64,000 nt of DNA from Paenibacillus mendelii. Lineage in GTDB: Bacteria; Bacillota; Bacilli; Paenibacillales; Paenibacillaceae. The notes under the pieces were generated by a model. The model worked only from the letters and a program-made list of their open reading frames with translations, had not been told where the DNA came from and did not search any database. The translations under genes and the position numbers were made by a program. Numbering within the stretch: position 1 is the first letter of the stretch; each line of letters opens with the position of its first letter. Below, one piece after another: positions 18,275 to 27,960 of this stretch. The DNA lies in contig NZ_JANHOF010000004.1 of NCBI RefSeq assembly GCF_024498075.1, forward strand, positions 248,001-312,000, in the 5' to 3' direction.

Positions 18275-19000
18275 TTACAGCAGCATTTTCTCCCTCTCGG
18301 TCATCCGTCTGCCCTTGATATCAAGGACAAGCTGACCATTATTCAAACCGATGATACGGTCGGCGAAGCGCTCGGCCCAATCCCCTTGATGCATGACAGC
18401 AATGACGGATATGCCCTGCAATTCGCACATCCGCTTCAGATCGGATAGAACCTGCTCCGCGGCATGCGGGTCAAGACCGGACACCGGTTCGTCGGCTAAT
18501 AGGGTTTTCGCGCCATGAACAAGCGCTCTGGCGATCGCGATCCGCTGCTTCTCCCCGCCGCTTAGCTTGTCCGCCTTCTGATGGGCCTTCTCCAGCAGTC
18601 CTACCTTCTCAACCATATCCATCGCGCCCATATAATCATCACTGCGCACCATACCCGTTACTCTTCGCCACATTGGGGTTTGGTAAGCTGCTCCAATCAA
18701 TACGTTTTTCAATGCGGTACGGTTCGGAATGAGTGACGGTTTCTCCTCCAGATAAGCCATTTCGCGGCGAATTTTCATCTTGCCCGCAAAGCCTCTCTTG
18801 AAGATGTCCACATCATCTACAATATATTGTCCACCGCTCCACTTCTCCCGCAAAGCGAGACAGCGAAGCAGCATTGATTTGCCGCTGCCGCTTGCCCCTT
18901 TTACCGCAATAAATTCACCTGGCTGGATGTCAAGGCTGATTCCCGACAGTACACGCGGGCCGCCGGGTATTTGCATTGATAATTCGGACACTCTAATCAT
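18275..19000 (-). CDS. ABC transporter ATP-binding protein, PhnC-like, orphan
   Basis: A 241-residue ATPase subunit. Walker A GASGSGKS at 35-42, Q-loop region near 83 (with Glu-Glu rather than the usual Gln: YLEEKPS), signature LSGGEKQR near 146, Walker B LLADEP near 168 and switch histidine VMHQGD near 203 are all present except a clear Q-loop glutamine. It most resembles PhnC/LolD-type subunits, but no permease or binding protein is adjacent. AAAGGAG is seven bases before the ATG. The substrate cannot be inferred. Confidence 0.87.
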   Translation of the reverse strand: MIRVSELSMQIPGGPRVLSGISLDIQPGEFIAVKGASGSGKSMLLRCLALREKWSGGQYIVDDVDIFKRGFAGKMKIRREMAYLEEKPSLIPNRTALKNVLIGAAYQTPMWRRVTGMVRSDDYMGAMDMVEKVGLLEKAHQKADKLSGGEKQRIAIARALVHGAKTLLADEPVSGLDPHAAEQVLSDLKRMCELQGISVIAVMHQGDWAERFADRIIGLNNGQLVLDIKGRRMTEREKMLL

Positions 19001-19066
19001 GTAGGCGCTCCTTTATCCTTCGGAAATGGCAGTCTATCAATCTAGTTTAAGGGAAACAAATAATAG

Positions 19067-19095
19067 TTTCCATCCGAACAAATGTTTGGTATAAT
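19067..19095 (+). promoter_or_regulatory. Sigma-A promoter of the small gene at 19150
   Basis: TATAAT at 19090-19095 with an extended TG two bases before it, and TTTCCA (four of six) 17 bases upstream. It lies about 55 bases before the start codon. Confidence 0.6.
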
Positions 19096-19149
19096 AATTA
19101 TAAGAACACCTGTTCTATATTCCTTTTTTTTCGAAGGAGGCTAATCATC

Positions 19150-19371
19150 TTGCGCAACTGTGAAAACTATCGATTTATTGAACGGCATCGCCCGTTCCGG
19201 GATTTGACGTTTAAGTTTTATTCGGACGGAAAACTCACGATTATCGACAACACGGCGGAGGAGGTGATTACCCCCAAGGAACTGAAAGGGGAAAGCTATG
19301 ATTTCTACGTTCGCAGACGTATTGCCTTTATTAAACAGGATCTTCACGATAAGTTGGATAAATATGCTTAA
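19150..19371 (+). CDS. Small conserved-looking hypothetical protein
   Basis: A 73-residue basic protein from a TTG start with AAGGAGG about nine bases upstream and a good promoter. The middle reads as a short beta sheet (LTFKFYSDGKLTII) followed by a charged C-terminal helix (RRRIAFIKQDLHDKLDKYA). No membrane segment. Function unknown. A hairpin follows the stop by ten bases, so this is an independent short transcript. Confidence 0.78.
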   Translation: MRNCENYRFIERHRPFRDLTFKFYSDGKLTIIDNTAEEVITPKELKGESYDFYVRRRIAFIKQDLHDKLDKYA

Positions 19372-19381
19372 CCTAACACAT

Positions 19382-19424
19382 AGCGCGCGTTGTTCCGTAT
19401 TCCGGACGACGCGCGCTTATGCTT
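19382..19424 (+). terminator. Terminator of the small gene
   Basis: A 9-base G-C-rich perfect stem (19382-19390 with 19409-19417) followed by a modest T-rich stretch. Confidence 0.55.
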
Positions 19425-19445
19425 GTTACGTCTCCCGCCCTTGTC

Positions 19446-19583
19446 TTAGGACTGCTGCTTGTTAATGCCATTAAGACTCGGCGGACGGTTTGCGGTGTTC
19501 TCTGGCGTTAATGTTATTGCAGGCTCCTTGATACTGGACTCGGTTCCCCGATTTTCTTTCTTCTCGCTCTTATTCCAAGGCAT
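19446..19583 (-). CDS. Small hydrophilic protein, 45 residues
   Basis: Starts MPWNKSEKKENRG and ends in NGINKQQS. The ATG at 19583 is seven bases after GGAGGTGA, a near-perfect ribosome site, which is the main evidence. The frame upstream of that ATG is open but has no ribosome site. It is polar, rich in Asn, Ser, Glu and Lys, and has no cysteine or membrane segment, a composition common among small spore or stress proteins. That role is only a guess. Confidence 0.6.
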   Translation of the reverse strand: MPWNKSEKKENRGTESSIKEPAITLTPENTANRPPSLNGINKQQS

Positions 19584-19708
19584 AGCAGACTCACCTCCGA
19601 TTACATTATTTGTTGGGATGCCCGACATTATTCGATTTGACGGAGGCTAACGTATGCTGTAGATTGAGAAGACAGCGGAATCACAAGCATAAAGGAGCTA
19701 TACCCCTG

Positions 19709-20446
19709 ATGAAGCAGAGCATACTATTTGATTTGGACGATACCCTCATCTACTGTAACAAATATTTCTATTCGGTTGTCGATCAATTCGTTGAGTCGAT
19801 GATCGCTTGGTTCCAGGGTTACGGTCTTAGCGGGAGCGCCATTCGCGACAAACAGACAGAGATCGATCTCGCAGGCATCCATGCGGACGGTTTCAAGAGC
19901 GAGCACTTCCCTCAATCATTCGTAACGACATACAGGCATTTCTCCTCCATGTATGATCGTGCCCGCTCCGTTCTGGAAGAAGATTATTTGTGGAAGCTTG
20001 GCAGAAGCGTATATGAGCATCAAGTGGAGCCCTACCCGATGATGGAAGAAACGTTGGATAAGCTTGCTAGTCACGGTCACGAGCTTCATCTCTACACCGG
20101 CGGCGAGCTGCTCATACAAGAACGCAAGATTAAACAGATGAACCTCGAACAGTATTTCGGATCGCGTATTTATGTCCGTTCTCACAAGAATATTGAGGCG
20201 ATGGAAACCATTCTGGCGTCAGGCGGGTTTGACCGTAATTCCACTTGGATGATCGGCAACTCCATCCGGACGGACGTTGTCCCTGCTTTAACGGCGGGCA
20301 TCCATGCCATTCATATGAAGAGTGACGCCGAATGGATCTACAACATCACAGGGATCGATGTCATCCCCAAAGGCGCCTTCTTCACCTTGGATCAGCTTGG
20401 CGACGTGCCGAAGACCATCCACGATTACTTGAAAGAACGTTCTTAG
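19709..20446 (+). CDS. HAD superfamily hydrolase
   Basis: A 245-residue phosphatase-like protein. Motif I FDLDDTLIY is at residues 6-14, motif II TGG in the LYTGGE region near 132, the motif III lysine is near 166 and motif IV GNSIRTDVVPAL near 189. The cap between motifs I and II is helical (subclass I). The ATG at 19709 has AAAGGAG about eleven bases upstream; the longer frame lacks a site. Likely a small-molecule phosphatase; substrate unknown. Confidence 0.87.
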   Translation: MKQSILFDLDDTLIYCNKYFYSVVDQFVESMIAWFQGYGLSGSAIRDKQTEIDLAGIHADGFKSEHFPQSFVTTYRHFSSMYDRARSVLEEDYLWKLGRSVYEHQVEPYPMMEETLDKLASHGHELHLYTGGELLIQERKIKQMNLEQYFGSRIYVRSHKNIEAMETILASGGFDRNSTWMIGNSIRTDVVPALTAGIHAIHMKSDAEWIYNITGIDVIPKGAFFTLDQLGDVPKTIHDYLKERS

Positions 20447-20457
20447 CTATATCCACA

Positions 20458-20506
20458 CCGAATAAGGCTTGATCCGCATTGTATAAGCGGATCAAGCCTT
20501 ATTCGG
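20458..20506. terminator. Long perfect inverted repeat between convergent genes
   Basis: A 20-base perfect inverted repeat (20458-20477 with 20487-20506) with a nine-base loop lies between the HAD gene and topB. It has no clear T-run on either side, so it is probably a bidirectional hairpin terminator of the stem-only kind. Confidence 0.6.
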
Positions 20507-20516
20507 ATATTAAGCT

Positions 20517-22796
20517 CTATTCATTCATTTCGTTAAATTCAATCGTTCCCTTGACAGGATCAGTCAGCTTCCATTTGCCCGAGAGCGTATGACCGTCCTT
20601 CGTCTTATAGGACTGCTTACGCGTAACTCCGCTTGTGGCTAACGCTTTGGCCATCGCAGCGGTTATTGTTCGGCTGTTCTGCTCTTTCCAGATGACGAAT
20701 GAGCAGCCTTCCTTGAACCGGATACAGCCGAAGCCCCTCTTGCCTTCAATCAGCGTACCTCCGCATCCAGGGCGAGGACAAGCTGCGATGACGGCTGGCG
20801 TGCCCGAATGATCTGCAGACTTAGGAGCCGCCGCTTTAGGGGAGCGGGCAGGACTGCTCTCGCGTTTCGCGCTAGGACGCTTCGTGGTGCCGGCACCCTT
20901 GCCGCCCTTCCTCTTCTGCTCCTCGGCATCTCCGAATAAACTGGCTTCCGCTGGGCGCTGCAGCTTCACTTTGCCGACGATCATCTCAGCAAACTGCTTG
21001 ACCTTGAGCATGAATTGCTCATCGGATGCTTCGCCCTTGGAGATTTGATGCAGCCTCTGCTCCCATCGTCCGGTCATCTCGGGCGAAGCCAATAGATCGA
21101 CCCCTGCCCCGCGGATCAGCTCGATGGCCGCGCACCCTTTCGTCGTCACTTCCAGCCGTTTGCCTGTCGGTTTAATATAACCGACCTGCTTCAATCGCTC
21201 GATGGTCGCTGCCCTGGTCGCGGGTGTACCCAGACCGGTCTGCTTCATCGCTTCTCGAAGATCATCATCTTCGATCGACTTGCCGGCCCCCTCCATCGCC
21301 TTAAGCAGCGTGCCTTCCGTATAAGGCTTAGGCGGTGTCGTGGCCTTCTCGATGGCCTGGGCGTTCTCACAGTGCACTGGCTGGGAAGCATCGACGGAGA
21401 AGGGACGATCGGTTAGCTCTAGCTCGTCCTCCTGCTCATCGGCTTGCTCTTCCCCCTTCTTCTTACGGCTCTTCGATTTCGCCGGTTCGGAATCATCTCC
21501 GCTTAACACGACACGCCAGCCCGGATCCAATTGCTCCTTCGCCCGTGTACGGAAGACCTCCTGCTCTACCTCCGTCATGACTTCGTGATTGTTATACACA
21601 GCTGGAGGATAATAATGCGACAGGAACCGGCGCACGATCATATCGTAGAGTGCCTGCTCATCCGAGCTTAAGGAGCCTGGACGCTTCGGCGTCGGCAGAA
21701 TGGCGTGGTGATCCTCGACTTTAGCCGGATTGCACACGGCCTTATTCCCTTTGTGCACCCGGCTGCGGTCCGCTCCTGCTGCCAGCTCGCCGTATGAGGT
21801 TTGCTTCAGCATGTTTAAGACATTACCCATCACGGGAATCGTCTCTTCGGTGACGTAGTTCGAACTGGTACGCGGATAGGTAATCACTTTATGCTTCTCA
21901 TACAGCGATTGCGCAATATCAAGCGTCTTCTTCGCCGGAAAACCGAACTTCCCGTTCGCTTCACGCTGCAGAAGCGTCAAATCGTACAGCCGATACGGAT
22001 ACTCCTTCGTTTCATTCGTCTCATAGCTGATGATTCGGCCGGGCTTGCCCTTCACCTTATTGGCTAAGACATCCGCTTTCTCCCGATCCGTGATGCGATC
22101 GCCCTGCCAAACTCCCTTATAGCTGAAGTCATGCTGTGCGAATTGGGCTTGTACGATAAAATAGGTTTCACTGTTAAATGCCGTAATCTCTTTATGGCGG
22201 TCATAGAGCAGCGCCAAAACCGGAGTCTGTACGCGGCCGACCGACAGCAGCGTCCGATGGCGGATCGTGAATGCACGCGAGGCATTCATCCCGACAAGCC
22301 AATCCGCTTCGCTGCGCGCACGAGCCGCCCTTGTCAGCGGGTCATAATCCCCATCGCTGCGCAGCGTATCGAACCCCCGCCGAATCGTCTCGGGAGTTAA
22401 ATCCGAAATCCAGAGCCGATCGACGGGTTGTGCCAGCTTCAAATATTGGCGGATGAGATGAAAAATAAGCTGCCCTTCGCGCCCGGCATCGCATGCATTG
22501 ACGAGGCGGTTACAGCGCTTGGCCAGCTCTCCGATGGTCTTCAGCTGATCCTTCGTCCGCGGATTCGGCCAAAGCTTGAACTGCTCTGGAATGATGGGCA
22601 GATCGGATTCATTCCAACGTTTGTACTTGGCGTCGTATTGATCGGGCTCAGCCAGACTGACCAGATGGCCAATCGCCCAGGTTATAATATGCCGCTCCCC
22701 TTCGAGGTAGCTGCGTTTGTTCTGCGCCTTCGGATCGATAACTGCCGCGATCGTGCGACCCATATCCGGTTTCTCTGCAATGATTAATGTTTTCAA
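20517..22796 (-). CDS. topB: DNA topoisomerase III
   Basis: Type IA topoisomerase, 759 residues, which relaxes and decatenates DNA through a 5'-phosphotyrosine. TOPRIM residues are visible in IIAEKPDMGR (7-) and NACDAGREGQ (100-109); the catalytic tyrosine is Tyr307 in VITYPRTSSNY. The C-terminus has a Lys/Ser/Pro-rich linker and a zinc-ribbon-like segment with CPRPGC and C-x-C pairs. A charged insertion (KKKGEEQADEQEDE) lies near 485. Start is TTG with GAGG seven bases upstream. The next gene upstream is 12 bases away, so they share a transcript. Confidence 0.94.
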   Translation of the reverse strand: MKTLIIAEKPDMGRTIAAVIDPKAQNKRSYLEGERHIITWAIGHLVSLAEPDQYDAKYKRWNESDLPIIPEQFKLWPNPRTKDQLKTIGELAKRCNRLVNACDAGREGQLIFHLIRQYLKLAQPVDRLWISDLTPETIRRGFDTLRSDGDYDPLTRAARARSEADWLVGMNASRAFTIRHRTLLSVGRVQTPVLALLYDRHKEITAFNSETYFIVQAQFAQHDFSYKGVWQGDRITDREKADVLANKVKGKPGRIISYETNETKEYPYRLYDLTLLQREANGKFGFPAKKTLDIAQSLYEKHKVITYPRTSSNYVTEETIPVMGNVLNMLKQTSYGELAAGADRSRVHKGNKAVCNPAKVEDHHAILPTPKRPGSLSSDEQALYDMIVRRFLSHYYPPAVYNNHEVMTEVEQEVFRTRAKEQLDPGWRVVLSGDDSEPAKSKSRKKKGEEQADEQEDELELTDRPFSVDASQPVHCENAQAIEKATTPPKPYTEGTLLKAMEGAGKSIEDDDLREAMKQTGLGTPATRAATIERLKQVGYIKPTGKRLEVTTKGCAAIELIRGAGVDLLASPEMTGRWEQRLHQISKGEASDEQFMLKVKQFAEMIVGKVKLQRPAEASLFGDAEEQKRKGGKGAGTTKRPSAKRESSPARSPKAAAPKSADHSGTPAVIAACPRPGCGGTLIEGKRGFGCIRFKEGCSFVIWKEQNSRTITAAMAKALATSGVTRKQSYKTKDGHTLSGKWKLTDPVKGTIEFNEMNE

Positions 22797-22808
22797 CGAA
22801 TCGCCTCT

Positions 22809-23942
22809 TTACTGTTCTGCGCTTGTCCCAACTTGGCGCTTCATTGTGGTGAATAGACTGCTAACACCCTTCCACCAGTTCGGATCCTCGGCATACTCCC
22901 GGTTAATCCACGTGAACGGATTCATATCCGCGGGTCGCGCCTTACTCAAACGATTGACCGTACGAGCCGCAATGCTGGCCGACTCCTCTAATGTTGTGTT
23001 GTATTTGCGCCAGCTGTTATAAACGTTAAACGGGTTGTTGACGATTTTCTTTGCTTGTTTTTGGTCTTTAGGTATGAAGCCTTGCTCCTGCCCGGTAATG
23101 GCAAATAATAGAAGCGGATGAATATCATATTTCTTTGCCACCGAAATAATCGTTTCCATATAGGAATGTTCAACGAGCAAGGAGTTCTTCGCCTTCAGGT
23201 AGTCAGCGAGCTTATGGCGGTTGACATCCTGATAGCGCAGCTCGAGCGGAAGCCCATCCTCCGGCTTAGCAGGCAGCGGCGCGGCAGGCGGGTTCAAGAC
23301 AGCTGACGACGGCGGCTTAGCTGGCGCAGTTGGACGGTAAATCGTCCATGCATACACAAGCATACCCAGAACGAGAAGCGAGGACAGCAGCGCATACCCG
23401 ATCGGCCTCAGCCTGAGACTGCGCATGACCGGAAGCGGAACAATATCAGCGAGCTTGCCCATTGGCTCCTCTTCAGCTGCTAGTCCGACAGGAGCATCGC
23501 TTCGAATACGGCTGCGAAAAGCATTCCATATCTTTTCTGAATCCATACAGTCGCCCGCATCGGCGCTCGTTAGCGCTTCTTGAACGAGCTCATGAAACCG
23601 TCTTGCTGCGATGCTGCTCTGCAGCCGTTGTTCGGTCCATGAATGGAGCGGTTCAGACAGTCCAGAGTCCGTCAAATCCAAAGTCAGACATGCTGCGAAA
23701 ATATGATCATTCCCTACGGCACGCTGCTGCATATGAACGACTTCTTGCAGCAGCTTACCGGTCAGCGCATGCTTGACCTCTGATGGAAATTCCGGGATCT
23801 GCTTGAGAACGATTCGTCTCATCGCATCGTCTATGATCTCGGCATGCCGCTCCTTCGGCAGATCGGCATATTTCTGCTGAACATAACGGCGGATGTTGTG
23901 AATATCGGTCGGCGTCAGTACAAGGGCGCTTTCACTCCGCAT
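22809..23942 (-). CDS. Membrane-anchored glucosaminidase-like protein
   Basis: A 377-residue protein with a soluble N-terminal part, one membrane helix near 185-200 (LLSSLLVLGMLVYAW), a Pro-rich linker and an outside domain from 250. The outside domain resembles LytG/endo-beta-N-acetylglucosaminidase folds: YDIHPLLLFAITGQEQGF with a possible catalytic Glu, NPFNVYNSW, and YAEDPNWWKGV. Type II topology would place it at the cell wall. ATG at 23942 has GGAGG eight bases upstream; a TTG at 23957 lies inside that site. Wall hydrolysis is inferred. Confidence 0.75.
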   Translation of the reverse strand: MRSESALVLTPTDIHNIRRYVQQKYADLPKERHAEIIDDAMRRIVLKQIPEFPSEVKHALTGKLLQEVVHMQQRAVGNDHIFAACLTLDLTDSGLSEPLHSWTEQRLQSSIAARRFHELVQEALTSADAGDCMDSEKIWNAFRSRIRSDAPVGLAAEEEPMGKLADIVPLPVMRSLRLRPIGYALLSSLLVLGMLVYAWTIYRPTAPAKPPSSAVLNPPAAPLPAKPEDGLPLELRYQDVNRHKLADYLKAKNSLLVEHSYMETIISVAKKYDIHPLLLFAITGQEQGFIPKDQKQAKKIVNNPFNVYNSWRKYNTTLEESASIAARTVNRLSKARPADMNPFTWINREYAEDPNWWKGVSSLFTTMKRQVGTSAEQ

Positions 23943-23991
23943 CGATAAGCCCTCCAACCCTGATCAAGGTATGCTTATTTTACCACATCTT

Positions 23992-24315
23992 TTATCCGGC
24001 CGGTAAGGACAGTTTGGCGATGGCGGCTTGAATCTTCGCACTCTCGATATAAGCCGCAATTTGCGCCTTCTCATCGGCTGTGAATTGAAATTCACAGTCG
24101 CAGCCTTCATCGAGCGGAACGATTTGTGCAATAATCCCACCCACCGTACAGATGACTAGCGCGGTCAAATCCGTTGTATCGGCAGGTGCCGGTGTATCTG
24201 GAGCCAGCGCCAGCTTCAAGTCAATATCCACCCACTGATCATTGCGCCGCTCCAGCCTAGGGTAGAACGCATTAAATTTCAATTCATAGACGCGATCCGA
24301 TCCGTATTGAATCAT
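23992..24315 (-). CDS. Hypothetical protein
   Basis: A soluble 107-residue protein beginning MIQYGSDRVYELKF. It contains one CDC pair and a helical C-terminus. I chose the ATG at 24315 because AAAGGGGAG lies about ten bases upstream. An in-frame ATG at 24384 exists, but it sits two bases after the T-run of the gltD terminator and has no ribosome site. It precedes the glucosaminidase-like gene by about 50 bases. Function unknown. Confidence 0.68.
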   Translation of the reverse strand: MIQYGSDRVYELKFNAFYPRLERRNDQWVDIDLKLALAPDTPAPADTTDLTALVICTVGGIIAQIVPLDEGCDCEFQFTADEKAQIAAYIESAKIQAAIAKLSLPAG

Positions 24316-24385
24316 GCCAGGATAACTCCCCTTTATTCCGTTATCTTTGTATGAGCCGTATGACTGACCCTCTTGAATGCTCATA

Positions 24386-24406
24386 CAAAAAGCGCCCGAA
24401 GGCGCT
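24386..24406 (-). terminator. Terminator of gltD
   Basis: AGCGCC/GGCGCT stem with a four-base loop, followed on the minus strand by T5, 36 bases after the gltD stop. Confidence 0.85.
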
Positions 24407-24441
24407 TCTCGTTCTTTCTATAGTATAACGCAATTTGCCGG

Positions 24442-25929
24442 TTATGGCAGCATGGTTGATCCCACTAAATAACGGTCCACTTCACGCGCAGCTTCGCGGC
24501 CTTCGTTAATCGCCCATACAACCAGGCTTTGTCCGCGGCGCATATCGCCTGCAGCGAATACTTTATCGAGGCTGGTCGTGTATTTGCCATACGCAGCTTT
24601 CACGTTGGAACGACGATCCTGTTCCAATCCAAGCTGATCGATCAGCAATTTCTCCGGTCCTTCGAATCCGACGGCGATCATCACGATATCGGCCGGCCAG
24701 ACTTTCTCGGTGCCTGGAATCTCTTTGTAGATTTTGCGACCCGTCTCGTCAACGGTCCGTTCGATTTGTACGGTGTGCAGCTCTTTCACGTTGCCGTTCT
24801 CATCGCCAACGAATTTCTTCGTCAGGACGGAGAATGCTCGAGGATCTTCACCGTAGATGGCACGCGCTTCTTCTTGGGCATAGTCAAGCGTGTACACATT
24901 CGGGAATTGCGGCCAAGGGTTGTTCACCATGTCACGCTCCAATGGAGCTTTTGCATGGGTTCCGAACTGCGTGATCGACTTGCAGCCGTGACGAAGTGCT
25001 GTAGCCACACAGTCAGTCCCGGTATCTCCGCCGCCGATTACGATCACGTTTTTGTCTTTAGCCGAGATGTAATTCCCATCCGTCATGTTCGAATCCAGGT
25101 AGCTCTTAATCGAGCCGTTCAAGTAATCCATTGCCAGATGAATCCCATTCAACTGACGGCCTTCAATCTCTACTTCACGCGCTTTTGTCGCGCCTCCGCA
25201 GAGTACGACCGCATCAAAGTCGCTCACAAGCTGCTCGGCCTTTATATCTTTACCGATCTCGGTATTCGTCACAAATTCAATGCCTTCCGCTTCGAGCAAA
25301 TCAACACGGCGCTGAACGACTTTCTTGTCCAGCTTCATGGCAGGAATCCCATACGTCAACAACCCGCCGATTCGGTCAGCGCGTTCATACACCGTTACGT
25401 GATGTCCTGCTTTGTTCAGCTGTGCCGCGCAAGCGAGTCCTGCCGGTCCGGAGCCGACGACTGCTACACGCTTGCCCGTGCGAACCTGTGGTGGTTGAGG
25501 GACAACCCAGCCTTCGTCGAAGCCTTTGTCAATAATAGCTTGTTCGATGGTTTTAATCGTGACGGCGTCACCAATCAGCCCCACTGTACATGAGCCCTCG
25601 CAAGGCGCCGGACATACTCGTCCCGTAAACTCAGGAAAGTTATTTGTTTTGTGTAAACGGTCTAATGCATCGCGCCATAAGCCGCGGTAAATCAAATTGT
25701 TCCATTCCGGGATCAAATTGTTGACCGGGCAGCCAGATGTGCCTCCGGGAAGCTCGATGCCTGTATGACAATAGGGCGTGCCGCAATCCATGCAGCGTGC
25801 GCCTTGAGTACGCAGTTGATCCTCGCTGAAATGCTTATGAAATTCTTCCCAATCCTTAACCCGCTCCAGCGGATCGCGGTCAGCGGGCAATTCGCGTCTG
25901 TAGTCCATAAATCCAGTAGGTGTAGACAT
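24442..25929 (-). CDS. gltD: Glutamate synthase small subunit
   Basis: NADPH-oxidising subunit of glutamate synthase (glutamine + 2-oxoglutarate to two glutamates), 495 residues. The N-terminal cysteine motifs [10 protein letters not shown] and CPAPCEGSC bind iron-sulfur clusters; the FAD loop [10 protein letters not shown] is near 158 and the NADPH loop [10 protein letters not shown] near 297; [10 protein letters not shown] near the end is typical. GGAGG lies ten bases before the ATG. The large subunit gltB is not adjacent, so it must be elsewhere, or this protein serves as a general electron-input subunit. Confidence 0.94.
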   Translation of the reverse strand: MSTPTGFMDYRRELPADRDPLERVKDWEEFHKHFSEDQLRTQGARCMDCGTPYCHTGIELPGGTSGCPVNNLIPEWNNLIYRGLWRDALDRLHKTNNFPEFTGRVCPAPCEGSCTVGLIGDAVTIKTIEQAIIDKGFDEGWVVPQPPQVRTGKRVAVVGSGPAGLACAAQLNKAGHHVTVYERADRIGGLLTYGIPAMKLDKKVVQRRVDLLEAEGIEFVTNTEIGKDIKAEQLVSDFDAVVLCGGATKAREVEIEGRQLNGIHLAMDYLNGSIKSYLDSNMTDGNYISAKDKNVIVIGGGDTGTDCVATALRHGCKSITQFGTHAKAPLERDMVNNPWPQFPNVYTLDYAQEEARAIYGEDPRAFSVLTKKFVGDENGNVKELHTVQIERTVDETGRKIYKEIPGTEKVWPADIVMIAVGFEGPEKLLIDQLGLEQDRRSNVKAAYGKYTTSLDKVFAAGDMRRGQSLVVWAINEGREAAREVDRYLVGSTMLP

Positions 25930-26145
25930 GATCGCTTATCCTCCATCCAGTTTCCCCGGTTAACCTCGTGCAATTACTCTATAAGATACGATAACGGGAA
26001 TCCATTCAATTATCAAGATAATGACTGCTTCCAAGTATATCTCGTATACAATATCGTAGCAATTCAGCCCGATTCGATAAATGGATTTTCCGTATAATCA
26101 TTTGCACTTAATGACCTACAGAGTTTTCAATTCCGGCTCGCATCC

Positions 26146-26646
26146 TTAGTGATTTGGCGCTGTTCGCCTGTACGTTCGAATGCAAAAATTGTAAGCATGC
26201 TTCTCATCGGCAACGTGAGGCTCGCTGCCTTCAATGGACCATTCCGATTCCGGCACAGCCGGGAAGAAAGCATCACCTGCGATCTCGGCCTCTACCTCGG
26301 TAAGCAGCAGCTTATCAGCATAAGGAAGGAATTGGCTGTAGATCTCCGCGCCCCCGATCACCATCAGCTCGTCTTCCTCATTGTTGTATCTCCGAAGCGC
26401 TTCATCCACCGAATGAACACTTTCACAGCCTTCAGATACAAAATTCTGATCATGGGTAAGGATTACATTAAGGCGATTAGGAAGCGGACGGCCAAGCGAT
26501 TCGAAGGTTTTTCGTCCCATCAGTACGGTCTTTCCCGTAGTGGATCGGCGAAAATGGGCCATCTCCGACGGTAGACGCCACAGCAGCTTGTTATCTTGTC
26601 CAATAGCCCGATTGCTGGCCATCGCGGCGATTAACGTTATGGACAT
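26146..26646 (-). CDS. folA: Dihydrofolate reductase
   Basis: Reduces dihydrofolate to tetrahydrofolate with NADPH, regenerating the folate oxidised by ThyA. 166 residues; visible motifs are AAMASNRAIGQDNKLLWRLP, in outline residues 6-26 with the catalytic acidic region, GRKTFESLG, and VIGGAEIYSQFLP. The ATG at 26646 (MSITLIAAM) is chosen because the ATG nine bases earlier is too close to GAGAGGAG. It follows thyA by 17 bases: a classic thyA-folA operon (the gene is also called dfrA). Confidence 0.95.
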   Translation of the reverse strand: MSITLIAAMASNRAIGQDNKLLWRLPSEMAHFRRSTTGKTVLMGRKTFESLGRPLPNRLNVILTHDQNFVSEGCESVHSVDEALRRYNNEEDELMVIGGAEIYSQFLPYADKLLLTEVEAEIAGDAFFPAVPESEWSIEGSEPHVADEKHAYNFCIRTYRRTAPNH

Positions 26647-26663
26647 ATACCGCATTCTCCTCT

Positions 26664-27458
26664 CTATATCGCGACATCTGCTTTGATCGTGGGATGATGC
26701 TGATAATTGACGATTTCAAAGTCCTCGTACACATAATCAAATATCGAATCCGGCTTTCGCTTGATGATAAGCTGCGGAAGCGGATAAGGCTCACGTGCCA
26801 ATTGCAGCTTCACTTGCTCGATGTGGTTGCTGTAGATATGCACATCGCCGCCGGAATAAATAAACTCTCCCACTCCGAGGTCGCATTGCTGGGCAATCAT
26901 ATGAGTCAGAATGGCATACTGCGCTATATTAAACGGCAGACCAAGGAAAGTATCGGAGGAACGCATCGTCATCATGCAGGAAAGCTTGCCGTCTGCTACA
27001 TAGAATTGAAATACAAAGTGGCACGGAGGCAGCTTCATATTGTTAATCTCCGCCACATTCCAAGCACTGACGATATGGCGGCGCGAATCGGGATTGCGCT
27101 TAATGGAAGCGACAACCTCGGCGATCTGATCGATCTTGCGGCCATCCGGCGCTTCCCATGCCCGCCATTGCGAGCCATAGACAGGCCCCAGATCACCGTT
27201 CTCATCTGCCCATTCATTCCAGATGCGCACGCCATTATCCTGCAAATAGCCTACATTGGTATCGCCTTTCAGGAACCATAGCAGCTCGTGAATGATCGAT
27301 TTCACATGAACCCGCTTCGTTGTCACAAGCGGAAAGCCGTTATTTAAATCAAATCGGAGCTGACGACCGAAGACCGACAACGTACCCGTTCCTGTCCGGT
27401 CTTCTTTCTCCGCTCCATTGTCTAGTACGTCTTGTAACAGGTCCAAATACGCTTTCAA
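26664..27458 (-). CDS. thyA: Thymidylate synthase
   Basis: Converts dUMP to dTMP with methylene-tetrahydrofolate. From the TTG at 27458 (GAGGGG nine bases upstream) the protein is 264 residues, exactly the E. coli ThyA length, with catalytic Cys146 in LPPCHF and the folate/dUMP motifs [17 protein letters not shown], and [11 protein letters not shown] longer frame starting at 27497 adds 13 unrelated residues. First gene of the thyA-folA unit. Confidence 0.96.
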   Translation of the reverse strand: MKAYLDLLQDVLDNGAEKEDRTGTGTLSVFGRQLRFDLNNGFPLVTTKRVHVKSIIHELLWFLKGDTNVGYLQDNGVRIWNEWADENGDLGPVYGSQWRAWEAPDGRKIDQIAEVVASIKRNPDSRRHIVSAWNVAEINNMKLPPCHFVFQFYVADGKLSCMMTMRSSDTFLGLPFNIAQYAILTHMIAQQCDLGVGEFIYSGGDVHIYSNHIEQVKLQLAREPYPLPQLIIKRKPDSIFDYVYEDFEIVNYQHHPTIKADVAI

Positions 27459-27510
27459 CCACAATTGCCCCTCTCTAGAAAGCTTAAATCCGTACATACT
27501 ATCATATCAT

Positions 27511-27960
27511 TTATGCGTTGTTCTGTCTGTCCCGTTTTCGCTGTCTGCGCTGCTCATAACGGCTTGGGGCCGAGGCATGGAGCGACTTTTCCTCATCCGT
27601 TTCCGGCATAACTGGAGGGACTCTGGTCGGCTTTCCAGAGGGATCCAATCCCACGAAAGTGAAGAAGGCCGTTACCACTGTTGTCTTCTCCCCCGAGTAT
27701 ACGTTCTCCGACTGTACCTTCACATAGACCTCCATGGAGCTGTTGTGCGTCCATGTTACGAATGAGACGATCTCAATGGCATCACCAACACGAATCGGCC
27801 CGATAAAATCAATGCTGTCCGTAGAAGCCGTTACCACTGGAATTCTGGCATGCCTCATGCTGGAGATTGCCGCTGTCTTATCCATATACTCCATGACCTT
27901 GCCACCGAACATCGTTCCATGGATATTGGCATCCTCGGGGAAAATCAACTGTGTCATCAC
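27511..27960 (-). CDS. Acyl-CoA thioesterase, hotdog fold (YkhA type), N-terminus unusual
   Basis: A hotdog thioesterase that hydrolyses acyl-CoA; 149 residues with GTMFGGKVMEYMD and VTASTDSIDF near the start. The open frame continues upstream with codons for ASESRTV, which match the usual N-terminus of the family, yet no standard start codon is available there: AGAGGGGG is followed by ATG ATT TGA, so a stop intervenes after two codons. The listed start is the GTG at 27960, which has no good ribosome site. Either translation restarts, a non-standard codon is used, or there is a point mutation or sequence error. Confidence 0.8.
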   Translation of the reverse strand: MMTQLIFPEDANIHGTMFGGKVMEYMDKTAAISSMRHARIPVVTASTDSIDFIGPIRVGDAIEIVSFVTWTHNSSMEVYVKVQSENVYSGEKTTVVTAFFTFVGLDPSGKPTRVPPVMPETDEEKSLHASAPSRYEQRRQRKRDRQNNA

